Assembly (NCBI RefSeq): GCF_025370775.1 | Contig: NZ_JAMXEX010000028.1 | Coordinates: forward strand, 1 to 33,777 | From: Ancylothrix sp. D3o | GTDB taxonomy: Bacteria > Cyanobacteriota > Cyanobacteriia > Cyanobacteriales > Oscillatoriaceae | Reading direction: 5' to 3' | DNA length: 33,777 nt | Part shown: in pieces, positions 33,701-33,777 of the stretch | How positions within the stretch are numbered: position 1 is the first letter of the stretch | How the letters are laid out: each line of letters opens with the position of its first letter | Notes under the pieces: model-generated | Told to the model about the DNA's origin: nothing | The model's database searches: none | What the model saw: only the letters and a program-made list of their open reading frames with translations | Position numbers and translations under genes: made by a program

Positions 33701-33777
33701 TATAGCACTACGGCATAAGGTTAGGACAAAAATATGATAAGATATACCAAAAGCTAAATCGAGGAAAACAGTTATGC
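33701..33777 (+). mobile_element. Partial insertion sequence, 5' end (right edge)
   Basis: Exact inverted copy of positions 1-77, starting TATAGCACTACGG and ending with GAGG, seven bases and the ATG of the presumed transposase, which would read rightward out of the window. With the left copy reading leftward, the two copies point away from each other. No target duplication can be checked because both elements are cut off. Confidence 0.6.

Overview
The window reads as a filamentous cyanobacterium, probably of the Oscillatoriales (genus not determinable from here). Pointers are a Synechocystis-type glbN hemoglobin, the photosystem II S4-domain protein, a y-type (plastid-like) thioredoxin, serA-prmA in tandem, pentapeptide and WD40-kinase proteins, a Uma2 nuclease and CHASE/cyclase signalling. 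Both ends enter the same 77-base sequence in inverted orientation. It looks like the 5' end of an insertion sequence running outward on each side, so the window is best seen as a contig bounded by two IS copies.

Layout. 0.6-6.1 kb holds signalling and stress genes: a CHASE adenylyl cyclase, a soluble PilJ-N histidine kinase, a thioredoxin and a pentapeptide-repeat protein. 6.1-12 kb is housekeeping: prmA and serA on the minus strand, a glycine-rich membrane protein, glbN, a YkgJ-like cysteine-cluster protein and the PSII S4 protein. 12.0-16.4 kb is a candidate 4,407-bp mobile element. It has 16-bp near-identical terminal inverted repeats (15/16) and a flanking 6-bp TATGTA duplication, and it sits exactly on the stop codon of the S4 gene. 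It carries a Uma2 nuclease, an NB-ARC ATPase without a sensor domain, and three genes for exported proteins, the last toxin-like; no transposase is seen. 16.5-19.1 kb is a minus-strand cluster of an SLC13 transporter, a USP-like protein and cysC, suggesting sulfate uptake and activation. 19.8-25.4 kb holds a coiled-coil membrane protein and two tandem zinc-ribbon / Ser-Thr kinase / WD40 proteins.

25.5-33.6 kb is an accessory island that starts beside a tRNA-Val(GAC). It contains a tyrosine integrase broken by one in-frame stop, an excisionase-like gene, small orphan genes, a decayed membrane-anchored nuclease-like gene and a 129-bp foldback repeat. Then comes the most interesting locus: a consensus promoter drives a 14-codon leader, a 206-aa unknown protein and a QueC-like PP-loop enzyme (each start overlapping the preceding stop), followed by an XRE-ImmA protein that lacks the catalytic glutamate and a coupled PIN-domain protein. 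This resembles a defence or toxin-antitoxin module. I do not recognise this exact gene combination as a named system.

All calls come from reading the sequence and translations. No database search was made, so domain names rest on motifs, and statements about novelty are provisional.
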